Shown: positions 18,421-27,385 of the stretch, in pieces
How the letters are laid out: each line of letters begins with the position of its first letter
How positions within the stretch are numbered: the first letter of the stretch is position 1
Source: Chromera velia
Lineage: Eukaryota > Sar > Chromeraceae
Assembly: GCA_018398765.1 (NCBI GenBank)
Contig: JAHBMJ010001206.1
Coordinates: forward strand, 1-27,385
Length of the DNA: 27,385 nucleotides
Reading direction: 5' to 3'
Notes under the pieces: generated by a model
Told to the model about the DNA's origin: nothing
Databases searched by the model: none
Seen by the model: only the letters and a program-made list of their open reading frames with translations
Position numbers and translations under genes: made by a program

Positions 18421-19670
18421 AAGTGCCTCGGACGGGGTGAATGGGGAAAGGGAAAAGGAAAGTCCACAGGCTTGACGTATGCATGTACGTCGAGAGGTTT
18501 TACGTCGAGAGGTTTTTTACGCATTGAATTTACGAATAGCAAAAGCAAAATGCAAACTTAGACGGCGAACCTTAGAACGTCGCGATGCCGCACTGAATTA
18601 ATTCGCACACGGTCGCTGAATGAACACATGCATTCGTTTAACCAAATTTGAAGTCACCCTTCATCTATAGAGATGGGTTGCCGATCGACAAGCCCATCAG
18701 ACTGCAACGCTACAAGGGTTTGACTAATTGACTCAAGTCCGATCTGCTTGCATGATCCGCACATGCAGTGGCTGCCTTTCAGGCGTTTCTTGCACGTTGT
18801 CAGAATCACTGACATGTATGAGCGCAAAGGGCACCACAGTTATTTGCAACAGGATTCAACTTCTCCTTCTTCGGGCCTGGTTTATCAATCTACTCTTCAG
18901 TAATAGCGGCAGTTTTGCTAGCAGTTTTGCTTACAAAAGCTCTGTGCTTTCTTGAATTTGTGTCAGTTTACCCGCTGTTAGAAGCACTTGAAAGGGGGAA
19001 CAAACTTCTTTTCTCAGTAATTTATTAATAATATATTTTAAATTTCACTGCGAACTGGTCGAACTGCATGCAGAATTCGATCATAGATTCGATCAAAACG
19101 ACACATAAAAATTGTGTGGTATAAAATACTTTAAAGTTATAAAATTTCCAGGGGATTATTTCCTATATAGAATATTTTAGTCGTTTAAGCCTCAGTTCTA
19201 TATTAACGATTAAAATTAAAAGCTAGCTTTATACCTAGCTATATATACTAGGGGTATTCTAGGGGTATTACTCCCTGGGGTAACTCTAGGGGTAACTTCA
19301 GGAGGGTAACGAGGTGTTGGCTATAAAAAAAAAACAAAAAAATAAGCGATCTATAGGCTATAGCGATCGAAAGCGATCTCAGGGCGAAGCCAATCTTGTT
19401 TTTTTTCTTTTTACTTATATAGTCCCGAATTCGAACAACCTTATAGTATTAATCTAGCGAACAACACTTAATAAGAGTTCTAGTAAGAGTTGTGCAATAT
19501 ATGAACAACACTTATGTATAATACTTGAACAATTAACAGTGGTTCAAGTTTGACTTTAAGAATTAATGAAAGAAAAAAAAAAAGAAATAAATGAAAGGTT
19601 TAGAGGATTTCACAATATGTGTGTTGAATATGAATTTTATGAGGGATTTGTTTTTTGCCGACGCCTACTA
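18421..19670. other. AT-rich intergenic DNA
   Basis: No gene is recognised. It includes GTCGAGAGGTTTTACGTCGAGAGG, a direct repeat of about 17 bp near 18487-18518, and an AT-rich island (19020-19240). A cluster of CTAGGGGTAA-like units follows (19246-19312), then A-runs near 19325-19340 and 19566-19585. The 75-codon frame at 18728-18955 has no domain. Confidence 0.5.
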
Positions 19671-19690
19671 TGATGATGATGATGATGATT
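19671..19690 (-). repeat. (ATC)n 3' tail of the LINE
   Basis: Six to seven TGA units on the plus strand (ATC on the element strand) directly follow its 3' UTR. Several non-LTR clades end in short simple repeats instead of poly(A), so this marks the probable 3' end of the insertion. Confidence 0.7.
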
Positions 19691-19818
19691 GAGGGTTAAA
19701 TCCTAGATTTAGCAACGCCAAATCCCAAGCCACTAGCAAGGCTTTGAGGACAACCCAGAGCACATATTCATAGGGGGGGGGGATGAGGAAGCCTGCATGC
19801 CAATCGGATCGATTCGCC

Positions 19819-20502
19819 TCAACTTGCCTTATCGACAGAATGGACCTTCTTGAGAGAGTCGGCTATAGCTTTGGAACCGCTTCTAGGCAGAATTATGCAC
19901 AACAGCAACACCATATCCTTCATTTTTTTCTCATTATCAGAAGTGCCCTTCCCGGTTGCACCTGTAACGCGTTGTGCGATCTGTATTCTTATGTCAATGG
20001 GCGCTTTCTGCTTCACAATTTCGTACAGTTCTTTCAGCCTGTTCCGTTCCCTTTCTGTGTCCTTACATTCCGTTAGAACATGAACCTCATCTTTGATCAC
20101 ACGCGGGGGGGACAAACATTTATTGCACAGCCATTCCGGTTGGGTTCTATCTATATCCCCCCCTGTGAGAGCCCTGAAAAGCGTACGGAAGCCTGCAGAG
20201 GAGTGCAACAGACTCTTTGGCAGAGGTTCAACACTGCACTCTATCATTTCACTTCTCGGACGCCATTTCCTTTCACTCAGAAGGTGCATGACCAAACGCT
20301 GTCTGGACGGATTCTCTGATTGGAAAGGGGAGAGATTTGCAAGGTGGGGAAAAATTCCATCTCTGTCTCTAACGTTTCTAGTTTCTTCTTTCAACCAGTC
20401 AGACAGCCAGGCACCCTTTACGATCTTTTTTGCCGCCCTTTTCCTTCTGCCCTTGCCCTTCCCTTTAAACTTGTCCCCCACCGTGCTTGGCAATAGAGGC
20501 TA
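19819..20502 (-). pseudogene. LINE ORF C-terminus with CCHC zinc finger
   Basis: This part is separated from the RT frame by a single TAG at 20502-20500 and lies in the same frame, so it is the continuation of the same polyprotein. It opens Lys/Arg-rich and ends with a zinc-finger-like CNKC...HVLTEC motif (C-X2-C-X11-H-X4-C), like the C-terminal CCHC finger of many LINE proteins. A Lys/Arg/Glu-rich helical tail follows to the stop at 19819. Such fingers are thought to hold template RNA or target DNA. Confidence 0.82.
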
Positions 20503-21900
20503 TAAAAGGGAGCAATCTAATGGAACGGCCAGCCATTTTACTGTCTTAACGAAGGGTTCACATGAGCCAGCCAAGCACTCATTCCACACTGCCCGGGGTA
20601 GAGCACGGTCGATCAATTTGATGCATTGGATGAAGCCCCCACTCAACTTACCAAGTAGAGAACTGAATGACTCGAGAGAGAGAGAAAGAAGGGAAGGCGA
20701 AACAAAGGAGTGATGGGAGAGACCAAAACAACATCGAACAAAACGTAACTGTAATGCAGCATCGAGGCAGGCAACATCTGTCTTTCTCAGCGGGATCGTT
20801 TCCAATCCATACAGTGCGACTGGCAGCCAGAGGGCCTTGAACAAAGTAATTTTAGAAAAGGAAGAAACAAAGCCCAGAGAAGAGAGAGTACCAAACACTG
20901 CCTCCAAAGCCTTTTCTACCGCCTCAATGCAGGCTTCGACTGTCCTGCTAAGGTTCCCGCCCTCAAAAACCCAGTTGCCCAAATACTTATATTTACTCAC
21001 CGCTTCCACTGGTCTGCTTTCATAAAGAAAAGGGGTCCGGGGTACTAGGTTGGGGTGGGGGGAGGAGAGATGCATAACTTTTGTCTTCTTTAAATTCACC
21101 TTCAGGCCGTGCTCCTTACAATAGTCCTCGAAGCGAGACAGGCGTTTCTGCAAGTCAGAAGCACTGTGAGCAAACAGAACAAGGTCATCAGCATATCCGA
21201 TGCTTTTGATTAAAACATCAGACAGTCTGACAGGAGTCTCTCTATCAGTACCCTCAGCCAAGCTTTGATTCCTGTTTTCATTATCGGAGCTGACAGACTT
21301 ATGCAGATTGTTGATGAAAAGAAGAAAGAGGAGAGAAGAGAGAGGATCGCCTTGTTTTACTTCTCCGCCTTCTGGAAAGCATTTTGTTGCCCCATCTACC
21401 CGAGCCTTCACCTGACTATACATCGAATGAATCATCCAAACATCGGCTTGGCTTACTCCTTCCTCCCTGAGCCTCTCTAATATTTTAACCCGAGGAACTG
21501 TATTAAACACCTTGCTGAAATCAACAAACGTAGCAATCAGAGGGCTCTTCTTCTTTTTGGAGCTGAGAATTAACGAAGACAGAGCAGCGAAGGCCTCCCT
21601 TGTCCCTACCCCCTGTCTGAAGCTGAGCTGCTTTTCGTCAATTTTCACCTCTTTCCTGATCTTTGAGTCCATTAATAAAGCAAAAATCTTACCCAGAAGC
21701 CCCACAATGTGGATCGGGCGCCATTTGTTACAGTCAAGACTTGGCGGGCCCTTGGAGACTGGAGCAATGCGCAATACATTCCAGCGTTCAGGCTAAAAAG
21801 AAAAAAGGTGAAACAAATTGAAAAAGACAAAGAGCAGCAAGCGGGAGAGAGGAGAAAAACCAAAACATAACGAGAGGTGACAGGGGCTAACCCCATCTAA
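20500..21900 (-). pseudogene. LINE reverse transcriptase domain
   Basis: The minus frame from 21774 to 20500 shows the RT motifs in order: NKWRPIHIVGLLGKIFA, TFVDFSKVFNTVPR (motif A, catalytic Asp kept), GGEVKQGDPLSSLLF (motif B), GYADDLVLFA (motif C) and GLKVNLKKTKVM (motif D), then the thumb with YKYLGNWVFEGG. Upstream, IEETLKGIDSKKALGLDGVS (about 21890-21950) is the start of the RT fold. It is linked in frame through FFNLFHLFSF, a TAG at 21795-21793, and PERWNVLRIAPVSKG. That TAG sits exactly where a 3' splice site (CTTTTTTCTTTTTAG) would lie, so either a nonsense mutation or a small intron is possible. RT copies the element RNA at the nicked target. Confidence 0.92.
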
Positions 21901-22119
21901 ACCCAGCGCCTTCTTTGAGTCAATTCCTTTCAGTGTTTCCTCAATCATGTGTATAGAGAAGGCGGGCTGAGAAGGAGGGGGGAAGGCCAGACCAACAGGT
22001 GCAGGCAGAAGACCAGGACCGTCGAAGACCCCTGCCCAGAACTGAGTGAAAGAAGATGCTGCTTTGTCCCTCCTGTCCAGCCGCCTTGTGGTGTCCAGAC
22101 AGAAGGTAAAGCAAAGACA

Positions 22120-22512
22120 AGAACCTAGGGAAGGTTAAGAGAAGGAACGTGAGCAACACTAACTCAGGCAACACTTTACAGAAGGTTTAGCTCTAGAGCG
22201 ATCTGGAATTCCAATCAGCTGGGTTCATTCTATCATGCATGGTTTCTACTTATGCTTCTCTCTGTTCCTCTCTCTCAGAGTTTCAGACTCCCGATCTCTC
22301 TTGATCTATGGTAAACAGACATCAGACTCAAACGATGCTATCCGTTGCTTGAGTAACATGTTGCATGCTTGAATACGAAGGTCAGACTCGATCGATTTCA
22401 ACAATTTTGATCGACGCGCGCGACACATACGAAATAAAGCGCGGCGGCGGAGCCTGGCGTCGGCACGCGGGCTCATTTAGATATAGCGCATGCGAGGGTT
22501 CAGAGGGCGGCG
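22120..22512. other. Non-coding interruption within the LINE
   Basis: LINE-like coding ends near 22530 (NKPAALWSP) and resumes near 22110 (LDTTRRLDRRDKAASSF). The intervening bases are a GC-rich segment (22410-22512) and a mixed segment with several stops in each frame. The span might be a small insertion or an unremoved intron (a TTCCCTAG acceptor-like site lies near 22129 on the minus strand). No inverted termini or target duplication were found by eye. Confidence 0.45.
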
Positions 22513-22908
22513 CTACAGGGTAGGACTCCACAATGCAGCGGGTTTATTATCCCCCCCCCTTTGTGTTTTGATTTTCCTGTTCCATTGCCAAACTTTCGAG
22601 AGGTCAACTGCTGCTTCTCTAGCTAGCCTCTCTGCTGTCTGTTGCTCGAGCTTACTCCTTTTTGCTGCAAACAGTCGAGCTCTTTCTCTTCTCAGTTTGA
22701 CACATTCTTTTCGCAGAGGGTGAGAAGGGTTCGGAACATGTCTTGCCTTTTCCTTTGCCTCCTTCATCTTCAAATGAATCAGGCGGCATTGAGGGTCCCA
22801 CCAAGCCTGACGGGTGCTCTGCTTTCTCCCAGACTGTCTTCTCTTCTTGGATGCCTTTCCCCCATCTACCACTGCACCCACTTTACTGTCTGCCAGCCTT
22901 TCTTCTCA
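22513..22908 (-). pseudogene. LINE linker between endonuclease and RT
   Basis: After TGA 22908-22906 the endonuclease frame continues unchanged (EERLADSKVGAVVDGG) into a basic helical stretch with AWWDPQCRLIHLKMKEAKEK and RKECVKLRRERARLF. This is the WWD/WW-containing linker seen between endonuclease and RT in APE-type LINEs. It ends at TAG 22515-22513, just before the non-coding interruption. Confidence 0.78.
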
Positions 22909-23800
22909 GGAAAGACCCAACTGTTCCAATTGCTCAAGATAAGAAGCCTTGCTGAGAGAGTTGGGGGGGGGAGCATTCTGACGGGGAGGTGGTTGTGGGG
23001 GAAGGGGTGGTGGGTCAGGGGGAGGTGGGATAAGGGGAACAACTTGACTTCCTTCACGCAGTTCGTTTACCCCTCTGTCGAACAGGCCGGGAAAAACCGT
23101 CTCAGAAAACGGCAGGACCGCTCTGGCGAGAGGAATCATTTCATCATCAGTCACCGGGGAAGTTCTATTAACAGTGAGGAGAGGGGGGAGAAAAGAGAAA
23201 TTCTTTTCGCCCGTGGGGGCATGCGGAGGATCAGAAGACATAGAGGGAGGAGATGAATCAAGAAAAAAAGAAAGAGAAAGAACAACATGTTGAGGGGCAA
23301 AGTTAGCTTTTAGGTTTGAAGTGGCAGAGGACCAGGCTGTCAAAAGAAAAGGATCTATAAAAAAGTGATCAATCGCTGTTGTTTCTTCTCCTGCTTTAAA
23401 AAAGGTGCACGGGCCTAGAAAGGAGACATCAACACCCAGCCTCTCATATTTCAAGGACAGGCCGTAGAGAGGAATTAAGTTAGAGCGTTCACAAAGATGG
23501 ATCAGCCAATTCCCTTGCTCGTTAGGTTAACTGCCATGGCTGCAGGCTGACAATCGAGAGGGCTTGTAAGCATCAACTTCGTTCTCTTCTCTGCTTTTAT
23601 CAGTGGGACATAGCATTCTTTCCCAAGTTAGCCTTTCCGGCACCCGAGTCCCCAGCTTGCCGTTCATATCCCCAACCAGGATACGCAAATCCTCAAGAGG
23701 TACCTGACACAGTGCATCGATCACACCCTCTCTCTCTCTGTCTCTTTGCTCCCTGTCTCTCTGTCTCAGGTTAGACCCTCTAGGTAGAAAGTACACACCG
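22906..23800 (-). pseudogene. LINE APE endonuclease, C-terminal half
   Basis: YFLPRGSNLRQ and ILVGDMNGKLG (about 23690-23650) supply the GDxN catalytic motif of the exonuclease-endonuclease-phosphatase fold. A TAA at 23529-23527 breaks the frame, which continues in phase (NEQGNWLIHLCERSNLIPLY) to ETTAIDHFFIDP. NFAPQHVVLSLSF follows, where the family has S-D-H: the His remains but the Asp is Gln. A Pro-rich tail leads to TGA 22908. The N-terminal half is in another frame; the change falls between about 23905 and 23797. Confidence 0.82.
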
Positions 23801-23903
23801 AAGACATATGGAGGACTCTCATGGCTGACTCCCCCCCTTCTGAGGGAGAAGGCACATTCACTGACAGACGGACCAGATTTTGACCCACCAGCTCCTACCT
23901 TGG

Positions 23904-24429
23904 CTACAGTTCATGAACTAAAGAATTCCTGACTAGGATGCATACACCCCCTGTCCTTGCTTTCCCGATGGTTGCGGCTTTCCTTCTCAACCCTTCCACT
24001 CTGATTTTCCTTCTCAACCACTCAAAGTGATCAAAATTATGCCCTGTGTGAGTGGATGTTCTTACCGGCATGGAAGGGCACTTCGTTTCCGTCAACACCA
24101 CAATGTCTGCCTGGCAAGCGGCCAGCCACCGCTCAAGAGCCTTGTTTCGTATGCGTGACCCCAGCCCCCCCACATTTATCGTTTTTATTATGAGTTTCCT
24201 TCTTCCTGAAGCCATGAGACCAGACCTCACATCGTAAGAAGGAGAGAAAACATTGTGGGAGGATGAGGATGCAGAAGAAAAGAGAAGGGAGGGGGAGGAC
24301 GCCTGAAAGACCCATTGAGGGATTGAAGAGGTTGTAGAGGGGCGCACCGGTGGGGCAGAAGCAGAAGCATATGCAGAAGCCGAAGCAGAAGAGGAAGAAG
24401 AAAAAGAAATACAAGCAGAAGAAAAAGAA

Positions 24430-24476
<47 letters not shown>

Positions 24477-24731
24477 AGAAGAAGAAGAAGAAGAAAAAGA
24501 AGAAGAAGAAGAAGAAGAAGAAGAAGAGGATGAGGAAGAAGGAGAAGAAGAGGAGGAGGAGGAGGACGACACTGCAACCGGAGGGGGGGGAAGGTCGGAA
24601 GGAGAACCTGCATGACGCTTTTGTCGGTCTGAAACTTCACACTTTCTGAGTCTGCATGCTTCCCTGCGACTGGCCCAGAAGGCATACACCAGACGCTTTT
24701 CGTCTTTCTTTAGTTGATCTGCGCTTATTCA
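23904..24731 (-). pseudogene. LINE poly-Ser tract and endonuclease N-terminal half
   Basis: This frame continues the Cys-rich upstream frame after a single TGA (24731-24729). It reads RLVYAFWASRREACRLRK, a poly-Ser tract of about 80 residues encoded by the (GAA)n microsatellite on the plus strand, and then MASGRRKLIIKTINVGGLGS (ATG at 24215). The Asn of TINVGGL, the Glu of VLTETKCP and GGVCILVR mark the N-terminal half of an APE-type endonuclease. This enzyme nicks target DNA to prime reverse transcription. The frame is lost at 23904. An alternative is that translation starts at 24215 as a separate ORF2. Confidence 0.82.
24376..24560 (+). repeat. (GAA)n purine microsatellite
   Basis: An almost pure GAA/GAG tract on the plus strand lies inside the LINE coding frame, where it is read on the minus strand as TTC-type repeats in the Ser (TCT/TCC) phase. 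It is interrupted by single-base variants. Long homopurine mirror repeats of this kind can form triplex DNA. Confidence 0.93.
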
Positions 24732-25760
24732 TGCAAAGTTGGAAGCACCCCTCCTCCAAAAATTATATTCTCTTCTCTTTCCTTTTCCGCCCCTCACTGC
24801 ACGAATTCTTGCAGAAGAGCGTGAGCCTCCATGTATGAGGGCTTGGTCCTCCTCATCCCTGTCATCAGAAGATCTAGAAGAAGAGAAGGAAGAATGAGAG
24901 ATAAAAGAAGAGGAAGAGGGGGAAGGCGAGGACAGAAAATCACGCTCATGTCTCCTCCTACGGCGTTCTCTTTCTTGTTGTCTGTCCTCATGCAGCTCTC
25001 GTCGAGGGGCGGATATGAGATTCTTTCCATTTAGGGGGTTATTACAGCACCCTTTTTCGAGACAGTCGCAATCGACGCAGGGTCTAGCTGGGAGAGATTC
25101 CGACCCTCTAGCGTATGAGCATCTGGATGACAGACGACATCCGCCTGCTGAAGCCTTGCAGTTACAACATTTCCCTTTATGGTTCCCCCCCCGTCTGTTA
25201 CGGCCCTGCTTGTCGGGCTTTTCCCTGCCATTCTCTCTCTTTTCATTTCTCTCCTTTGCATCATATCTCTCCCTCTCTTTACTTTTCTTTCCGTCCCTCA
25301 ATTTGCTACCTGAGGCCTGTCTGTACGACTGCTGCTCCCCCTGTCTACATTCTCTCTGCGGGGGGGGTAGGAAGGAAAAAGTAGAACGAGAACGGATGGG
25401 CGGAGGGAGAGGGAGAGAGGAAGCTGAGGAGAAGAAAGAAGCACCATGAGGAACACCGTAACTTGGTCCACAGGCCGCTTGAACAATAGGCAGAGAGGAC
25501 AGAGAGGAGCAAAAAGGAGGGGGTGCCACTGGAGGTGGAGTGAGGGGAAATGGAAGTGAGACAGGTGGAGAAAGAGCAGGAACAGCAAAGTGAGGAGGAG
25601 GAGGAGGAGGAGGTTCAGGAGGGGGACGAGGAGCCTCCGGGGAAGGAGGCAGAGGGGGAGGTGGCGGGGGGGGAAGAAAATAAGATGGGGAAAGGGAAAG
25701 CAACGGAGGCGAGCAGGGGGTTGGGGTGGAAGGTTGAACAGAACCATGATAAGAATCCAT
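24729..25760 (-). pseudogene. LINE N-terminal Pro-rich and Cys-rich region
   Basis: The frame starts at ATG 25760 (MDSYHGSVQPSTP). It is Pro-rich for about 130 residues, then Lys/Arg/Glu-rich. A Cys cluster at about 25172-25035 follows: CCNCKASAGGCRLSSRC, then CVDCDCLEKGCCNNP. The spacing recalls CXC-type zinc-binding modules (tesmin/TSO1, MSL2), but the match is loose. An Arg/Ser-rich part ends at TGA 24731. The next frame is in phase, so this is probably the N-terminal part of one long protein rather than a separate ORF1. In LINEs this position usually binds element RNA. Confidence 0.68.
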
Positions 25761-25800
25761 GAATACAAAAGAAGGGGGGAGGATAACAGATGAGGACCGA

Positions 25801-26805
25801 CTAAAAACAAACTGAGAGGCAACAGGGAGAGAGAGGCACGGAGGAAGACATGTACATGGAAAGGATGCATCATACAGTAAACACGTACGGTTAGTTCGTT
25901 GCTGCCTATCTATAGACTGTACAGCTAGCTGTACAGGTAACTAAAGCCATCTAGAAAACCATATATTTAAATAATCTTTGAAAATTTAATTTTAATTAGT
26001 ACGGTTATACTACAATGAAAACCAGAATTAAGAACTTTTAAATTTGTTGTATACGTAGACAACTATTATTCTTTAGGTAATTCTATAATTCTACACTGGC
26101 AGACTGACGGACTAGCTGACGGAGCACCAGATTGCAAAAAGGGGGATGTTTTTGGCTAGGTTCATGGGTTGTTTGAGCGAGCGCTGGCGGTTCATGGCGA
26201 AGACTAAGGCGAAGAAAGCTTGGCTTGCACAGCACGTACATTGGAGGGTCACTGGGAGGGTCATCAGAAGCGAATTGAATGGACCTTCATGCACACCCCA
26301 GAACTTAACAAGCAGTACCATCCAATTACACACGCAGGCAGGAAGGTGTCGAGACGAACGTGCACATCACTGGCCCGGCCTCATCTGGAACTCAATAGAT
26401 CAACAAAATACTTGAGAGAGAAATTCACGAAGTGAACGCTATCGCTCACAGGAAGGCACACAGGCAGGGAGGCTGGCTGGCATGCAGGCACAGGTGCACT
26501 CCGATTGGTGCGTGGAAGGATGTACAAGTAGAGGAGGCGGTTCGAGCAACGCACCTGCCTCCACGATGGTACGTGAAAGGGCTGGCAGGCAAGCGGTTGG
26601 ATGCGTTGATGGATGGAAGGATGGATTGGGGTTTCCCGAGAGGCCACAAGGGAAGAGGGAGGAGGGGATCTCTGTTCGTGTGTCTCTGCAGACAATATCT
26701 ATTATTCAAGGTCTTCGCTTTCCCTCTCTCTGTTTCCCATCTTCTAGTTTTCGTCTTCCCCCCCCCTTCTCTTCCCTCCCTCTCTCGGCCGTTTGGACAC
26801 ACCCA
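25801..26805. other. Intergenic DNA downstream of the LINE 5' end
   Basis: No gene is recognised. An AT-rich stretch (25960-26090) separates the LINE from GC-balanced sequence. The latter is rich in CAGGCAG/GGCAGGC-type short repeats near 26450-26600 and in CT-rich sequence from 26700. Overlapping frames on both strands (26146-26435, 26381-26899) have no domain. Confidence 0.5.
25917..25936. repeat. Perfect 20-bp palindrome
   Basis: CTGTACAGCTAGCTGTACAG equals its own reverse complement. It lies at the edge of an AT-rich patch just upstream of the LINE 5' end. No function is assigned. Confidence 0.9.
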
Positions 26806-26985
26806 CGCTCTCTCTTCTGTCTGTCGCCTCTCTCTTGAATTCCTGACAAGAGAGAGAGGCAACACACGCTCTCTCTTCTGTCTGTCGCCTCTCTCTTGAA
26901 TTCCTGACAAGAGAGAGAGGCAACACACGCTCTCTCTTCTGTCTGCCGCCTCTCTCTTGAATTCCTGACAAGAGAGAGAGCCAAC
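26806..26985. repeat. Three 61-bp tandem repeats, each with an internal hairpin
   Basis: CGCTCTCTCTTCTGTCTG begins at 26806, 26867 and, with one change, 26928, exactly 61 bases apart. Each copy contains CCTCTCTCTTG, an 8-base AATTCCTG-type spacer and CAAGAGAGAGAGG, a near-perfect stem of 11-13 bp. Copies are almost identical, so the duplication is recent. The repeated minus-strand frames here (units reading LSLVRNSRERRQTEER) come from this array. Confidence 0.93.
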
Positions 26986-27385
26986 AGAAGAAGAAAAGGC
27001 AGGCGCAGAGACAAACACACAAAATGAGAGCAGGGAGGGAGAAGCCAGCAAGAAGGGAAGGAAGGAAACTTTTCATCATCCGAAAAAGAGATCGATCGAC
27101 CGACAGCCCATCATCTTAATCTTTTTTCTGTTTGCTGAAGCGAAGTTTCTTCTGGTCTTCTCTTGTGATCAAACGTGGATCGGCCTGCCAGCTGCTCTCG
27201 AACAAAGGAACAAATCAAGAAGACCAGGTCGACAAACAGAGACGAGGCCACTCACAGGAAAGTGGGGGAAGGCAAGCGAACCAAACAAAAACGAAAAAGA
27301 CGCTCTGCCCTTTTGTCAAAAAGAGAGAGGTTAGGAAGGAGGACCTTCTCCATTTTCCTTCACCTCCCTTGCTCCCCCCCCCCCC
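26986..27385. other. Terminal non-coding stretch ending in a C-run
   Basis: No gene is recognised. The sequence is purine-rich at 26986-27070. A loose inverted pair built on CTGGTCTTCT / AGAAGACCAG lies at about 27151-27228. The window stops in about 13 consecutive C bases. Confidence 0.5.

Larger units (their letters stand above)
19671..25800 (-). mobile_element. LINE-type non-LTR retrotransposon, broken
   Basis: Read on the minus strand, the element runs from about 25800 (5', limit uncertain) to the (ATC)n tail ending at 19671. It encodes, in order, a Pro-rich/Cys-rich N-terminus, poly-Ser, an APE-type endonuclease, a linker, reverse transcriptase and a CCHC zinc finger. This is the content of APE-class LINEs (L1, Jockey, CR1, I, Tad groups); the clade cannot be fixed by eye. 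At least six premature stops, one frame change and a non-coding interruption (about 22120-22512) show that the copy is dead. A length of about 6.1 kb is normal for a full-length LINE. Confidence 0.9.

Noticed and set aside
18728-18955. Small plus-strand open frame in the intergenic region
   Set aside because: 75 codons, no recognisable motif and no coding support.
24350-24649. Poly-Lys open frame on the plus strand
   Set aside because: It is the translation of the (GAA)n/(AAG)n microsatellite opposite the LINE coding frame.
26806-26985. CRISPR-like array
   Set aside because: The copies are directly adjacent with no variable spacers, and the contig is eukaryotic.

Overview
This is a nuclear contig from a eukaryote. 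Spliceosomal-type introns (GT...AG with pyrimidine tracts ending TGCAG), LTR and non-LTR retrotransposons, mucin-like Thr stretches, microsatellites and long G/C homopolymers all argue against a prokaryote. The layout would suit a free-living unicellular alga or protist (for example a chromerid or another chromalveolate), but no taxonomic marker gene is present and the assignment is a guess. No rRNA, tRNA or CRISPR was recognised.

Layout. 1-1666: non-coding DNA with a GCCCAACA-rich foldback element (about 413-1030) and a C-run holding one ambiguous base (1239). 1667-11370: a degenerate Ty1/copia-type LTR retrotransposon with two LTRs of about 550 bp, in the order gag, zinc knuckle, protease, integrase, RT, RNase H. 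Its gag is split at 2795-6255 by a 3.46-kb element with 47-bp terminal inverted repeats and a 4-bp target duplication. That insert carries a 35-bp minisatellite (about 20 copies) and stem-loops, but no recognisable transposase. 11371-12775: intergenic.

12776-18418: the only host-type locus. A signal peptide, a GPS/GAIN-like Cys motif, a Thr/Pro/His-rich stalk and one membrane span are followed by a second open region with a long charged low-complexity loop and several more membrane spans. The two parts are probably one gene of the polycystin-1-like kind (GPS, first span, long cytoplasmic loop, further spans), joined by an intron at about 15.7-16.0 kb.

18421-19670: AT-rich intergenic DNA. 19671-about 25800, minus strand: a nearly complete but broken LINE-type retrotransposon. 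It encodes a Pro-rich and Cys-rich N-terminal region, a poly-Ser tract from a (GAA)n microsatellite, an APE-type endonuclease, reverse transcriptase and a terminal CCHC zinc finger, and ends in an (ATC)n 3' tail. 25800-27385: intergenic DNA with a perfect 20-bp palindrome, an AT-rich patch, three 61-bp tandem copies each containing a hairpin, and a terminal C-run.

The points most worth following are the phase-preserving nested TIR insertion, the TAG/TGA-biased decay of the copia element, the probable polycystin-like gene with a degenerate GPS cleavage site, and the unusual domain fusion of the LINE.
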